A stretch of DNA of 36,503 bases from positions 20,795 to 57,297 of the forward strand of contig NZ_MQTQ01000094.1 of the NCBI RefSeq assembly GCF_020532805.1, written 5' to 3'. Source of the stretch: Arthrobacter sp. SO5. GTDB taxonomy: Bacteria; Actinomycetota; Actinomycetes; Actinomycetales; Micrococcaceae. A program made the translations under genes and the position numbers. A model generated the notes under the pieces. That model worked only from the letters and a program-made list of their open reading frames with translations. It did not search any database and was not told the origin of the DNA. Below, one piece after another: positions 25,201 through 32,033 of this stretch (its first letter is position 1; each line of letters opens with the position of its first letter).

Positions 25201-25630
25201 CCGCGATTACCTCTTCGGGCTGCAGCGCGGCGCGGAGCACGAGATCGAACTGGAGAAGGGCGTGCGCTTGATTGCCTCGCTTGAAGCCGTCTCCGAGCCG
25301 GACGAGAAGGGCATGCGCACCGTGATGTGCACGCTCAACGGCCAGTCCCGGCCTGTCGTGGTCCGCGACCGTTCCGTGGTCAGCAACGTCAAGGCGGCCG
25401 AACGCGCCGATGTCTCGCTGCCCGGCCAGGTGGCCGCACCGTTCGCCGGTGCCGTCACGCTGACCGTCAAGGTCGGTGACCCGGTCAAAGCCGGGGACAC
25501 CGTGGCCACGATCGAGGCCATGAAGATGGAGGCGTCCATCACGACGCCGGTGGCGGGCGCCGTGTCGCGGCTCGCCGTGGGCGGCATTGAACAGGTCCAG
25601 GGCGGGGACCTGCTGCTGGTGGTCGAGTAG
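22235..25630 (+). CDS. pyc: Pyruvate carboxylase
   Basis: Predicted 1131-residue single-chain enzyme that makes oxaloacetate from pyruvate, bicarbonate and ATP, refilling the TCA cycle. The biotin carboxylase domain (about 1-450) opens with KILVANRGEIAIRAFRAA and has the ATP-grasp loop AVAGGGGRGMRRV and EMNPRIQVEHTVTEEV. The carboxyltransferase domain starts near 530 (DTTFRDAHQSLLATR, Asp532) with the metal-binding HLHTHDTAGG. The C-terminal carrier domain has EAMKMEAS with biotinylated Lys1097. Length is normal for Pyc and every domain is intact. The gene stands alone with a terminator behind it. It matches the C4-dicarboxylate and propionate genes in the window functionally, but not as an operon. 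Confidence 0.97.
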   Translation: MFSKILVANRGEIAIRAFRAAYELGAKTVAVFPHEDRNSIHRQKADEAYLIGEEGHPVRAYLDVDEVVRVARESGADAIYPGYGFLSENPRLARAAAEAGITFVGPPAEVLELAGNKVAALEAARKAGVPVLKSSQPSKDVAELIAAADGIGFPIFAKAVAGGGGRGMRRVETREALPEALQAAMREADAAFGDPTMFLEQAVLRPRHIEVQILADAEGNVMHLFERDCSIQRRHQKVIEIAPAPNLDEGIRQALYRDAVKFAKALNYVNAGTVEFLVDTVGERAGQHVFIEMNPRIQVEHTVTEEVTDVDLVQAQLRIAAGATLADLGLSQESVQLKGAALQCRITTEDPANGFRPDVGKISGYRSAGGAGVRLDGGTVYSGAEISPHFDSMLVKLTCRGRDYPAAVARARRSLAEFRIRGVSTNISFLQAVLDDADFIAGNVATSFIDERPELLKARVSADRGTKLLTWLAEVTVNKPNGELTVHSDPAAKLPALEDAAARAGSRQRLQELGPDGFAKALRGQTAVAVTDTTFRDAHQSLLATRVRTRDLVAAGPAVSQLLPELLSVEAWGGATYDVALRFLGEDPWDRLAALRKALPNTCLQMLLRGRNTVGYTPYPEEVTVAFVNEAAATGIDIFRIFDALNDVNQMAPAIRAVRETGTAVAEVALCYTADMMDPDEKLYTLDYYLELARKIVDAGAHILAIKDMAGLLRPAAAARLVTALRERFDLPVHLHTHDTAGGQLATLLAAVEAGVDAVDVASASLAGTTSQPSASALVAALAHTPRDTGLSLANVCALEPYWEAVRRMYAPFESGLPGPTGRVYQHEIPGGQLSNLRQQAIALGLGERFEAIEDMYTAADRILGRLVKVTPSSKVVGDLALHLVGLNADPADFNQNPQKYDIPDSVIGFLSGELGDPPGGWPEPFRTKALQGRTIKVRDVELSAEDSAALTSDSRTRQQTLNRLLFPGPTKDYRKSVETYGNLSVLDTRDYLFGLQRGAEHEIELEKGVRLIASLEAVSEPDEKGMRTVMCTLNGQSRPVVVRDRSVVSNVKAAERADVSLPGQVAAPFAGAVTLTVKVGDPVKAGDTVATIEAMKMEASITTPVAGAVSRLAVGGIEQVQGGDLLLVVE

Positions 25631-25659
25631 CGCCGGCGCGGCACACCGACCCAACCGCC

Positions 25660-25694
25660 AAGGGTCCTTCCGGCCGAAGCTGGAAGGACCCTTT
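25660..25694. terminator. Terminator after pyc
   Basis: AAGGGTCCTTCC (25660-25671) pairs perfectly with GGAAGGACCCTT (25682-25693) around a 10-nt loop and is followed by TCGTTATT. It lies 29 bp after the pyc stop and could also stop fadD transcripts from the other side. Confidence 0.8.
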
Positions 25695-25700
25695 CGTTAT

Positions 25701-25767
25701 TGCAACGCGGGGTCAGCTACGGCCCATCCGGGGGCCCCGGATGGGCGCGATGTGACCCCGCGTTGCA
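25701..25767. repeat. Large REP-like palindrome between pyc and fadD
   Basis: A 67-bp interrupted palindrome. The outer arms TGCAACGCGGGGTCA (25701-25715) and TGACCCCGCGTTGCA (25753-25767) match perfectly over 15 bp. The inner arms (25723-25733 and 25735-25745, CCCATCCGGGG/CCCCGGATGGG) match perfectly over 11 bp around one base. Between them is a 7 x 7 unpaired bulge. There is no T-tract, and the pyc terminator lies just before it, so termination is not needed to explain it. Confidence 0.7.
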
Positions 25768-25783
25768 TTTGGGGCTGGTGGCG

Positions 25784-27604
25784 CTAGGGACGGGTGGGCC
25801 GCGGGGCGCCGTACATCTCTTCGATCACGTTCTCGAAGTCCTTCATGACCTGGGAGCGCTTGACCTTCATGGACGGCGTCAGGTGCCCGGAATCCTCGGT
25901 GAAATCGGCCGGTACGATCCGGAAGGACTTGATGGCTTCGGCCTGGGACACCGACTGGTTGGCGTGGTTGATCAGCTCCTGCACCGCGGCCTTGACGGCC
26001 GTGTTCTCGCTCGCCTCGAGGAGCGTCGTTGAGGCGGGTAGCCCGTGGCGGTGCAGCCAGCCGGGGAGGGCTTCCTCGTCAAGGGTGACCAGGGCGCCGA
26101 TGAACGGGCGGTTGTCACCGACGACGAGTACCTGCGAGACGAGTGCATCGGCACGGATCTGGTCCTCGAGCAGGGCCGGCACCACGTTCTTGCCGCCGGC
26201 CGTGACAATGATTTCCTTCTTGCGGCCCGTGATGGTCAGGAAGCCCTGCTCATCGAGCTGGCCGATGTCGCCGGTTCGCAGCCAGCCGTCGTCGAGGGCC
26301 TCAGCCGAGAGGTCCTCGCGCTTGTAGTATCCGCGCATGACGCAGACGCCCTTGGCGAGGATCTCGCCGTCGTCGGCAATCTTGACGGCGTTGCCCGGGA
26401 TCGGGGCACCGACGGTGCCGATCTTGATCAGCTGGGGCGTGTTCACGGTGATCGGCGCCGTGGTCTCGGTCAGGCCGTAGCCTTCCAGGATCTGCATGCC
26501 GATGCCCTGGAAGAAGTGGCCGAGCCGTTCACCCAGCGGCCCGCCGCCGGAGACAGCATGCGCCACCTGGCCGCCCATGGCATCGCGGAGCTTGCCGTAG
26601 ACGAGCTTGTCGAACAGGGTGTGCTTGAGCTTCAGGACCAGGCCGACCTTCCCGGCCTGCCGCGCCCGGGAGTACTCTATGGCGGTGTCCGCGGCGCGGT
26701 GGAAGATGGCGCCCTTGCCGCCGTCCTCGGCCTTGGTCAGCGAAGCGTTATAGACCTTCTCGAACACGCGCGGTACCGCGAGGATGAAGGTCGGCTTGTA
26801 GCTTTGCAGGTCCGGCAGCAGGTTCTTGATGTCCGGCGTGTGAGCGACCGTGACGCCGCCGGCGACCGCCATCACCGAAATGAACCTCGCGAAGACGTGG
26901 GCGAGCGGCAGGAACATGATGGTCCGGGCCTGCTCGTGGACAATTTGGTTCAGCGATGTGGCCAGCGCGTTTTCGGAGAGTTCCACGAAGTTGCCGTGGG
27001 TGAGCTCGCAGCCCTTGGGCCGGCCGGTGGTGCCGGAGGTGTAGATGATGGTCGCGATGTCCTTGAGGGAGGCCTGGCTCCGCCGGGCCTCCAGTTCCTG
27101 GTCGCTGACGGCGGCGCCGGCGGCCCGGACCTCGTCCAGCCCGGTGCCCGCGAGCTGCCAGACGTGGGCCAGGGCGGTGAGGCCTTCGGACGTGGCGGCC
27201 TGCCGGATGATGTCCTCGTGGTGGGCGGATTCGCCGAAGGCGGCCACGGCGCCGGAATCGCCAAGGTTCCAGGCGACCTGCGCGGGGGAGGAGGTCTCAT
27301 AGATGGGCACGGACACGGCACCGGCGAACCAGATCGCGAAGTCAACCAGCGCCCATTCGTAGCGGGTGCGGGACATGATCCCGACCCTGTCACCAGCGCC
27401 GACGCCGCTGGCCATCAGGCCCTTGGCGATCAGCGAAGCATCGGCGAGGAAATCGGTGGCCCGGACGTCCCGCCATTGCCCTGCGGCGTCCAGCCGCGAG
27501 AAGAGGGCAGGGTTGGACGCCTTCGCGGCCTGGCGCAGCACCAGGTCCGTGACGTTTGATTCCGGCGGGACGTTCACCAGGGGCGGGACACTGATTTCTC
27601 GCAC
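25784..27604 (-). CDS. Long-chain fatty acid-CoA ligase (FadD15-like)
   Basis: Predicted 606-residue AMP-binding enzyme activating fatty acids with ATP and CoA. Motifs are the P-loop YTSGTTGRPKG (188-198), FLPLAHVFARF, the AMP-binding GYGLTETTAP, the WLRTGDIGQLDEQGFLTI block, GRKKEIIVTAGGKNV, and a C-terminal lysine region ending SMKVKRSQVMKDF. It resembles eukaryote-like bacterial long-chain ligases (FadD15 type). AAAGGAG stands 5 nt before the GTG at 27604, which decides the start over an upstream in-frame ATG at 27625. It is divergent from glucokinase and lies in a neighbourhood with plsC, aroG and a PknL-like kinase, as fadD15 does in mycobacteria. Confidence 0.92.
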   Translation of the reverse strand: MREISVPPLVNVPPESNVTDLVLRQAAKASNPALFSRLDAAGQWRDVRATDFLADASLIAKGLMASGVGAGDRVGIMSRTRYEWALVDFAIWFAGAVSVPIYETSSPAQVAWNLGDSGAVAAFGESAHHEDIIRQAATSEGLTALAHVWQLAGTGLDEVRAAGAAVSDQELEARRSQASLKDIATIIYTSGTTGRPKGCELTHGNFVELSENALATSLNQIVHEQARTIMFLPLAHVFARFISVMAVAGGVTVAHTPDIKNLLPDLQSYKPTFILAVPRVFEKVYNASLTKAEDGGKGAIFHRAADTAIEYSRARQAGKVGLVLKLKHTLFDKLVYGKLRDAMGGQVAHAVSGGGPLGERLGHFFQGIGMQILEGYGLTETTAPITVNTPQLIKIGTVGAPIPGNAVKIADDGEILAKGVCVMRGYYKREDLSAEALDDGWLRTGDIGQLDEQGFLTITGRKKEIIVTAGGKNVVPALLEDQIRADALVSQVLVVGDNRPFIGALVTLDEEALPGWLHRHGLPASTTLLEASENTAVKAAVQELINHANQSVSQAEAIKSFRIVPADFTEDSGHLTPSMKVKRSQVMKDFENVIEEMYGAPRPTRP

Positions 27605-27667
27605 AAAAGCTCCTTTGATCTCCATTGACCCGCAAGGGGTACGGCCAACACTAGTACGTGGTCCCAA

Positions 27668-27688
27668 AGGACTGTGTCCTGCGACACC
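27668..27688. promoter_or_regulatory. Overlapping dyads in the fadD/glucokinase divergent region
   Basis: AGGAC-TGT-GTCCT (27668-27680) overlaps GTGTC-CTGC-GACAC (27674-27687). The second fits the loose CRP layout GTG-N8-CAC as TGTGTCCTGCGACACC. Its place between a fatty-acid and a glucose gene suits a catabolite regulator. Short dyads of this size arise by chance, so support is limited. Confidence 0.3.
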
Positions 27689-27766
27689 TACTGGCGAGTA
27701 ACTTTACGGCCCGGGGCCCCGGCGCGCCACCCGGAGTGCTGACCGGGAGCGGAATCCTCCGGCGAA

Positions 27767-27772
27767 TAGACT
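27767..27772 (+). promoter_or_regulatory. Candidate -10 box for a leaderless glucokinase mRNA
   Basis: TAGACT ends 8 nt before the ATG at 27781, and no Shine-Dalgarno sequence precedes that ATG. In actinobacteria a TANNNT box at this distance often marks transcription that begins at the start codon. The -35 region is weak. Confidence 0.45.
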
Positions 27773-27780
27773 GTTGAACC

Positions 27781-28872
27781 ATGCACACCCCAGCACCCGG
27801 ACAGCAGCGCGGCCCGTTTGGCAGGACCGCGCCCTGGCGGCGCAGGGTGCGGGCGGGTGCGGGCGGCGGTGCCCCCGTTCCTGGCCTCCGTGAGCAGATG
27901 CGGCTGGGCCGCAAGGGCCTGGCCATCGGCGTCGACATCGGCGGCACCAAAGTGGCGGCGGGCGTCGTGGATGCGGAGGGCCGGATCCTCAGCCAGGCCA
28001 AGCGTTCCACCCCCGGCAACGACCCGCGGGCGGTGGAGCAGGTCATCGTGGAACTCGTCGAGGAGCTGGGCGCGGGACACCGGATCGCCTCCGTCGGGAT
28101 CGGCGCGGCGGGCTGGATGGACCTCGACGGCGGCACGGTGCTGTTCAGCCCCCACCTGGCCTGGCGCAACGAGCCGCTGCGGGCGAACCTGCAGCGGCTG
28201 CTGCGCCGCCGGGTCCTGCTGACCAACGACGCCGACGCGGCCGGCTGGGCGGAGTGGCGCTTCGGCGCCGGCCGCGGCGAGAGCCGGCTGGTCTGTATCA
28301 CCCTGGGTACCGGCATTGGGGGCGCCATGGTGATGGACGGCCGGCTGGAGCGCGGCCGGTTCGGCGTGGCAGGGGAGTTTGGCCACCAGATCATGGTGCC
28401 CGGCGGCCACCGCTGCGAATGCGGCAACCGGGGCTGCTGGGAGCAGTATGCCTCCGGCAACGCGCTGGGCCGGGAAGCCCGCGAGCTGGCCGCCGCCAAC
28501 TCCCCGGTGGCGCAGGAAATCCTCAAGGCGGTGGATGGCCGGGTGGAGAGCATCACGGGCGTGATCGTCACCGAGCTCGCCGAGGCCGGGGATCCTACGT
28601 CGCGGGAGCTGATCGAGGACGTGGGTGAGTGGCTCGGGCTGGGCCTTGCCAACCTGGCCGCCGCGCTGGATCCGGGCACTTTCGTGATCGGCGGCGGACT
28701 GTGCGACGCCGGCGAACTGCTGGTCGCGCCGGCGCGGAAGGCCTTCGCCAGGAACCTGACGGGGCGCGGCTTCCGCCCGGCGGCGCGGATCGAGCTGGCG
28801 GCCCTGGGCCCCGATGCAGGCCTGATCGGTGCGGCCGATCTGTCCCGGGTCAGCCGGCGCGTGCGCAGCTAG
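27781..28872 (+). CDS. ROK-family glucokinase
   Basis: Predicted 363-residue sugar kinase. After about 46 basic, Gly/Pro-rich residues comes the phosphate-binding motif AIGVDIGGTKVAAG (Asp52). The catalytic Asp150 lies in LLTNDADAAGWAEW, LGTGIGGAMVMDG follows, and the ROK zinc motif CECGNRGCWEQY has Cys212, Cys214 and Cys219. It probably phosphorylates glucose with ATP in the cytoplasm. The N-terminal extension is longer than in typical glucokinases; an internal ATG at 27898 would remove it, but it has no ribosome site either, while a -10 box suits a leaderless start at 27781. Its stop codon shares CTAG with the convergent membrane-protein gene. A mannokinase or N-acetylglucosamine kinase is less likely. 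Confidence 0.9.
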   Translation: MHTPAPGQQRGPFGRTAPWRRRVRAGAGGGAPVPGLREQMRLGRKGLAIGVDIGGTKVAAGVVDAEGRILSQAKRSTPGNDPRAVEQVIVELVEELGAGHRIASVGIGAAGWMDLDGGTVLFSPHLAWRNEPLRANLQRLLRRRVLLTNDADAAGWAEWRFGAGRGESRLVCITLGTGIGGAMVMDGRLERGRFGVAGEFGHQIMVPGGHRCECGNRGCWEQYASGNALGREARELAAANSPVAQEILKAVDGRVESITGVIVTELAEAGDPTSRELIEDVGEWLGLGLANLAAALDPGTFVIGGGLCDAGELLVAPARKAFARNLTGRGFRPAARIELAALGPDAGLIGAADLSRVSRRVRS

Positions 28873-29453
28873 ACGCGGGCGCCGTCGTCGTGCTCATCTT
28901 TTTCGCCGGGAAGTTTCATGATCAGGAAGACCACCGAGGCCGCAAAGGCGGCCACCATGCCCAGGATCGCCACGAGAGGCGCGGAGCGCCAGAACATAGC
29001 GGACAGCACGAGCGCGACCGGGCCGCCCACAGCACCAAGCCACGCCAGCACCGTCATGGGGTCGGCCCCGGCGAGGCTCGGCGGGTCCTCCGGCACGAAC
29101 CCGTCCGCGCCAGCGGGATCGTCCTCGGCCGCATAGTCGCGGGGACCGTGCGGATACTCCGGAGCGTCTTCCTTGCCGTGCCCGCCGTCCTGCGTTTCCG
29201 GTGTCTCCGGTGTCTCCGGCGGCCTGGCGAGCCGTTGCTCGGCGGAAAGCTCGACGGGCGCGGCCACAGACAGTCCCAGGGGATCGAAGTCGCTGAACGG
29301 CCTCGAGGCGGGGGCGCCCTCGGCGCCACCGGGGACGCCGGCCGGGTCCTTGCCTTCCAGCCTGGCGACAAGGTCCAGCCAGACGGCGTCATCCTGGTTG
29401 GCGCGGGAATCCGATGAATCCGGGTCAGGAGAATCCGGGTCCGGTCTAGTCAT
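28869..29453 (-). CDS. Small membrane protein, unknown function
   Basis: Predicted 194-residue protein that I do not recognise. The first 120 or so residues are acidic and Pro/Asp/Glu-rich, without a signal peptide. Two transmembrane helices follow (PMTVLAWLGAVGGPVALVLS near 128-150 and PLVAILGMVAAFAASVVFLI near 155-177), then a short charged tail (PGEKDEHDDG). The acidic N-terminus and the tail are therefore probably both cytoplasmic. ATG 29453 lies inside the end of the upstream esterase gene (8-nt overlap), so it is the third gene of that operon. Its last codon shares the CTAG with glucokinase. Confidence 0.8.
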   Translation of the reverse strand: MTRPDPDSPDPDSSDSRANQDDAVWLDLVARLEGKDPAGVPGGAEGAPASRPFSDFDPLGLSVAAPVELSAEQRLARPPETPETPETQDGGHGKEDAPEYPHGPRDYAAEDDPAGADGFVPEDPPSLAGADPMTVLAWLGAVGGPVALVLSAMFWRSAPLVAILGMVAAFAASVVFLIMKLPGEKDEHDDGARV

Positions 29454-30249
29454 GTGCCGTGTCCTTCGGGCTCGCGTGGGCAGCGTCCGGGGTGGATTCC
29501 GCGACGACGGACCGGATGAATTCGGCAGTGCCGCGAAAGATCTCCGGCGCGTCGTTGTCCATGGTAGCCACGTGGTAGCTGTTTTCCAGCCGGATGACCT
29601 CAGACGGGGCGTGGGTGAGCCCGCGGCGCAGGGCCACCATGCTCGACTCGGAGACCACATGGTCCACCGCCGAGCGGTAGATCCGGACGGGCGCGGTGAT
29701 GCGCGGAAGCAGCCGCACGGTGTCCTTGAACATCTTGTTCAACTCATGGGCCGCGGCCAGCGGTGTCCGGAGATAGGCGCCCTCGTTGGTGTCCGGTTTG
29801 AGGATGTCATTGCCGATCGCAGGCGTGCTCTTGAGCACGAACTTCAGGACGCCGGCCAGCGGCGCGCGGGGGTCATCGATCACGAGACCCGGGTTCACCA
29901 CGACGACGCCCGCGACCGGCCGGGTTGCGGCAATCCGCAGCGCCAGCGCCCCGCCCATCGACAGCCCGGCCACGACGACGTGGTCGCAGTCCGCCGCGAG
30001 GTCCAGGTACGCGGCATCGACGCCGGCATGCCAGTCCTGCCAGCGGGTCCGCGCCAGCTCCTGCCAGCTGGTGCCGTGGCCCGGCAGCAGCGGGGCCCGG
30101 ACCGCGTAGCCGGCGTCGGCCAGCGACACCGCCCAGTCCCGGATACTGTGCGGGCTGCCGGTGAAGCCGTGCGAGATCACGACGCCGGTCCGCGGGCCGG
30201 TCCCGGTGAACGGGCTGCTGAAGGGGGCGTGGTCCGGGGGGATGCTCAT
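29446..30249 (-). CDS. Alpha/beta hydrolase (carboxylesterase/monoacylglycerol lipase type), copy 2
   Basis: Predicted 267-residue cytosolic esterase. It has the oxyanion-hole HGFTGSP, the LLPGHGTSW segment, the nucleophile elbow GLSMGG, the acid in RSAVDHVVSE and the catalytic His in SYHVATMD. The pattern resembles Est30-type carboxylesterases. It is clearly paralogous to the upstream gene: shared segments include HGFTGSP, PLLPGHGT, WQDW, GLSMGG and VVNPGL-like strands. Its ATG overlaps the upstream stop by 4 nt (ATGA) and its end overlaps the membrane-protein gene by 8 nt. Substrate unknown; a lipid-derived ester is plausible, given nearby fadD and plsC. Confidence 0.9.
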   Translation of the reverse strand: MSIPPDHAPFSSPFTGTGPRTGVVISHGFTGSPHSIRDWAVSLADAGYAVRAPLLPGHGTSWQELARTRWQDWHAGVDAAYLDLAADCDHVVVAGLSMGGALALRIAATRPVAGVVVVNPGLVIDDPRAPLAGVLKFVLKSTPAIGNDILKPDTNEGAYLRTPLAAAHELNKMFKDTVRLLPRITAPVRIYRSAVDHVVSESSMVALRRGLTHAPSEVIRLENSYHVATMDNDAPEIFRGTAEFIRSVVAESTPDAAHASPKDTAHD

Positions 30250-31103
30250 AGGGACTCCGTGGCTGGGGACGGCGGCGGGGCGGCGGATGCGGGGAACGGC
30301 GCTGACAAGGCCGGCAGGTCAGAGGGTGACCGCTGCCCGGCAGCAGCGCGCGCCAGGAAAAACCGGGCGGATTCCTCGAAGATCAGCGGCGCGTCGACGT
30401 CGAGCGTCGCGACATGCCCGCTGTGCGGGAGCCGGACGACGTCGAGTTCGCGCGATCCCAGCCGCTTCCGCAGGAGTGCGAGCGAGCTGGGCGGGACCAC
30501 GACGTCGGTCTCGGACTTGAAGACGAGGGCCGGGGCGCGGACGGCGGGCAGTTCCCGGCGGGTTGCGTTGAACAGCCGGCTGAGCTGGTGGACCGCCTCG
30601 AGCGGGGTCAGCGAATAGTCACCGTCCTCGGTGGGCGACGCCGTAGGGTTCTGTTCCTGCACCGGCACGGTGGTCCGCTGGAGGTACTTCAGGGCGCCGA
30701 TGATCCGGACCCTGCGGTCATAGAAGCTCAGCCCGGGATTGACCGCGACGACGCCCGCGACGTCGTGCCGGGCGGCGGTGCGCAGGGCGATGGTTCCGCC
30801 CATGGACAGTCCGGCCACGAAGCAGTCCCGGGTCCGGGCAGCCAGTGTGAGATAGGCGGCCTCGAAGGCGTTGTACCAGTCCTGCCAGCCGTGGCGGGCC
30901 AGATCACGCCAGTCGGTGCCGTGGCCCGGCAGCAGCGGCACGGAAACAGCGAAGCCCCGGGCGGCCAGATCCTCGGCCCACGGGAGGACGCTGAGCGGGC
31001 TGCCGGTGAAGCCGTGGCAGATCGCTACGCCGGTGCCCGCGTTGCCGCCGTGGCCGGGGTAACTGAACGCCGCGGGCGCCAGGGGAATGCTGCTTCCGGT
31101 CAT
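30246..31103 (-). CDS. Alpha/beta hydrolase (carboxylesterase/monoacylglycerol lipase type), copy 1
   Basis: Predicted 285-residue hydrolase and first gene of a three-gene operon. It has HGFTGSP, LLPGHGTDWRDLARHGWQDW, the nucleophile elbow GLSMGG, the acid in KSETDVVVPP and the catalytic His in SGHVATLD. The C-terminal 30 residues are Pro/Ala/Ser-rich and have no counterpart in copy 2. Both copies keep a full catalytic triad, so neither is a degenerate duplicate. It is divergent from the acyltransferase gene at 31215; M. tuberculosis has a comparable plsC-aroG neighbourhood (Rv2178c-Rv2183c). Confidence 0.9.
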   Translation of the reverse strand: MTGSSIPLAPAAFSYPGHGGNAGTGVAICHGFTGSPLSVLPWAEDLAARGFAVSVPLLPGHGTDWRDLARHGWQDWYNAFEAAYLTLAARTRDCFVAGLSMGGTIALRTAARHDVAGVVAVNPGLSFYDRRVRIIGALKYLQRTTVPVQEQNPTASPTEDGDYSLTPLEAVHQLSRLFNATRRELPAVRAPALVFKSETDVVVPPSSLALLRKRLGSRELDVVRLPHSGHVATLDVDAPLIFEESARFFLARAAAGQRSPSDLPALSAPFPASAAPPPSPATESL

Positions 31104-31121
31104 GTGCCCATCGTGTCACTG

Positions 31122-31149
31122 TTCGCGACAAAACTCACTAGAGTAGGGT
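31122..31149 (+). promoter_or_regulatory. Possible promoter of the second acyltransferase gene
   Basis: TTCGCG (31122-31127) and TAGGGT (31144-31149) are 16 bp apart, in the least GC-rich part of the 31104-31214 divergent region. An overlapping TAGAGT (31139-31144) is an alternative -10. Matches are partial. Confidence 0.35.
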
Positions 31150-31214
31150 GTCATTGAAGTCCTGGCCGGACCTGACGGAGGGCCGGCCGGAGGCCTTCCG
31201 GAGAGGTTCACCAC

Positions 31215-31955
31215 GTGTTTTATTGGTTCATGAAGACGTTCGTTCTCGGACCGGTGCTGAAGACGCTGTTTCGGCCCTGGGTTAAAGGCCTGGACAACGT
31301 CCCCGCCCACGGCGCCGCGATCCTGGTATCGAACCACCTCTCCTTCTCTGATTCCATCTTCATGCCGCTGATGGTGCCCCGGCCCGTGGTGTTCCTGGCC
31401 AAATCGGAGTACTTCACCGGCAAGGGCATCAAGGGCAAGCTGACGGCCGCCTTCTTCCGGCTGACCAACCAGCTGCCCATGGACCGGTCCGGGGGAGCCG
31501 CCTCGGCCGCGTCCCTCAACGCCGGCATGGACGTGCTCGGGAACGGCGCGCTGCTGGGCATCTACCCCGAAGGCACCCGCAGCCCCGACGGCCGGCTGTA
31601 CCGCGGCAAGGTGGGCGTGGCCAGGCTGGTCCTGCAGGCCCGCGTTCCGGTCATTCCAGTGGCGATGATCGGCACGGACAAGGTCCAGCCGATCGGCAAG
31701 CGGATGCCCAACATCCGGCGCATCGGCATGATCTTCGGGGAGCCGCTGGACTTCAGCCGCTACTACGACGTGGAGGACGACAGGCTCATCCAGCGGTCCG
31801 TGACGGATGAGATCATGTACGCGTTGATGCGGCTCTCCGGCCAGGAATACGTCGACGAGTACGCCGCCGTCGTCAAGCTCCGCCTCGCCCAAAAAGCAAG
31901 CGGGCAGCCCGACGACGGCGCACCCGCCGCCGGCGGCGCCCCGGGCAGTGTGTGA
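31215..31955 (+). CDS. 1-acyl-sn-glycerol-3-phosphate acyltransferase (PlsC-like, second copy)
   Basis: Predicted 246-residue membrane-associated acyltransferase. The HX4D motif is NHLSFSDS; block II is LPMDRSGG, block III YPEGTRSPDGRLYRGKVG and block IV VIPVAMIGTD. The N-terminus MFYWFMKTFVLGPVL is hydrophobic and could anchor it. The C-terminal 25 residues are low complexity. GTG 31215 has GGAGAGG 8 nt upstream. It corresponds in position to M. tuberculosis Rv2182c, near aroG and pknL. It differs well from the plsC-type gene at 14197, so two acyltransferases are probably active, with different acyl or acceptor preferences. Confidence 0.92.
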   Translation: MFYWFMKTFVLGPVLKTLFRPWVKGLDNVPAHGAAILVSNHLSFSDSIFMPLMVPRPVVFLAKSEYFTGKGIKGKLTAAFFRLTNQLPMDRSGGAASAASLNAGMDVLGNGALLGIYPEGTRSPDGRLYRGKVGVARLVLQARVPVIPVAMIGTDKVQPIGKRMPNIRRIGMIFGEPLDFSRYYDVEDDRLIQRSVTDEIMYALMRLSGQEYVDEYAAVVKLRLAQKASGQPDDGAPAAGGAPGSV

Positions 31956-32021
31956 GCGTACCGTGTGACGGTGCGGGCCCTGTCAATGACGGACCGGCTA
32001 AACCGATCCGCGCGGGGCAAC

Positions 32022-32027
32022 TATCCT
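32022..32027 (+). promoter_or_regulatory. -10 box placing the aroG transcript start at its start codon
   Basis: TATCCT (32022-32027) ends 6 nt before GTG 32034. A start 7 nt after the box falls on the first base of the GTG, giving a leaderless mRNA. No usable ribosome site is compatible with that start. The -35 region is poor, as is common for such promoters. Confidence 0.55.
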
Positions 32028-32033
32028 TAGAGG

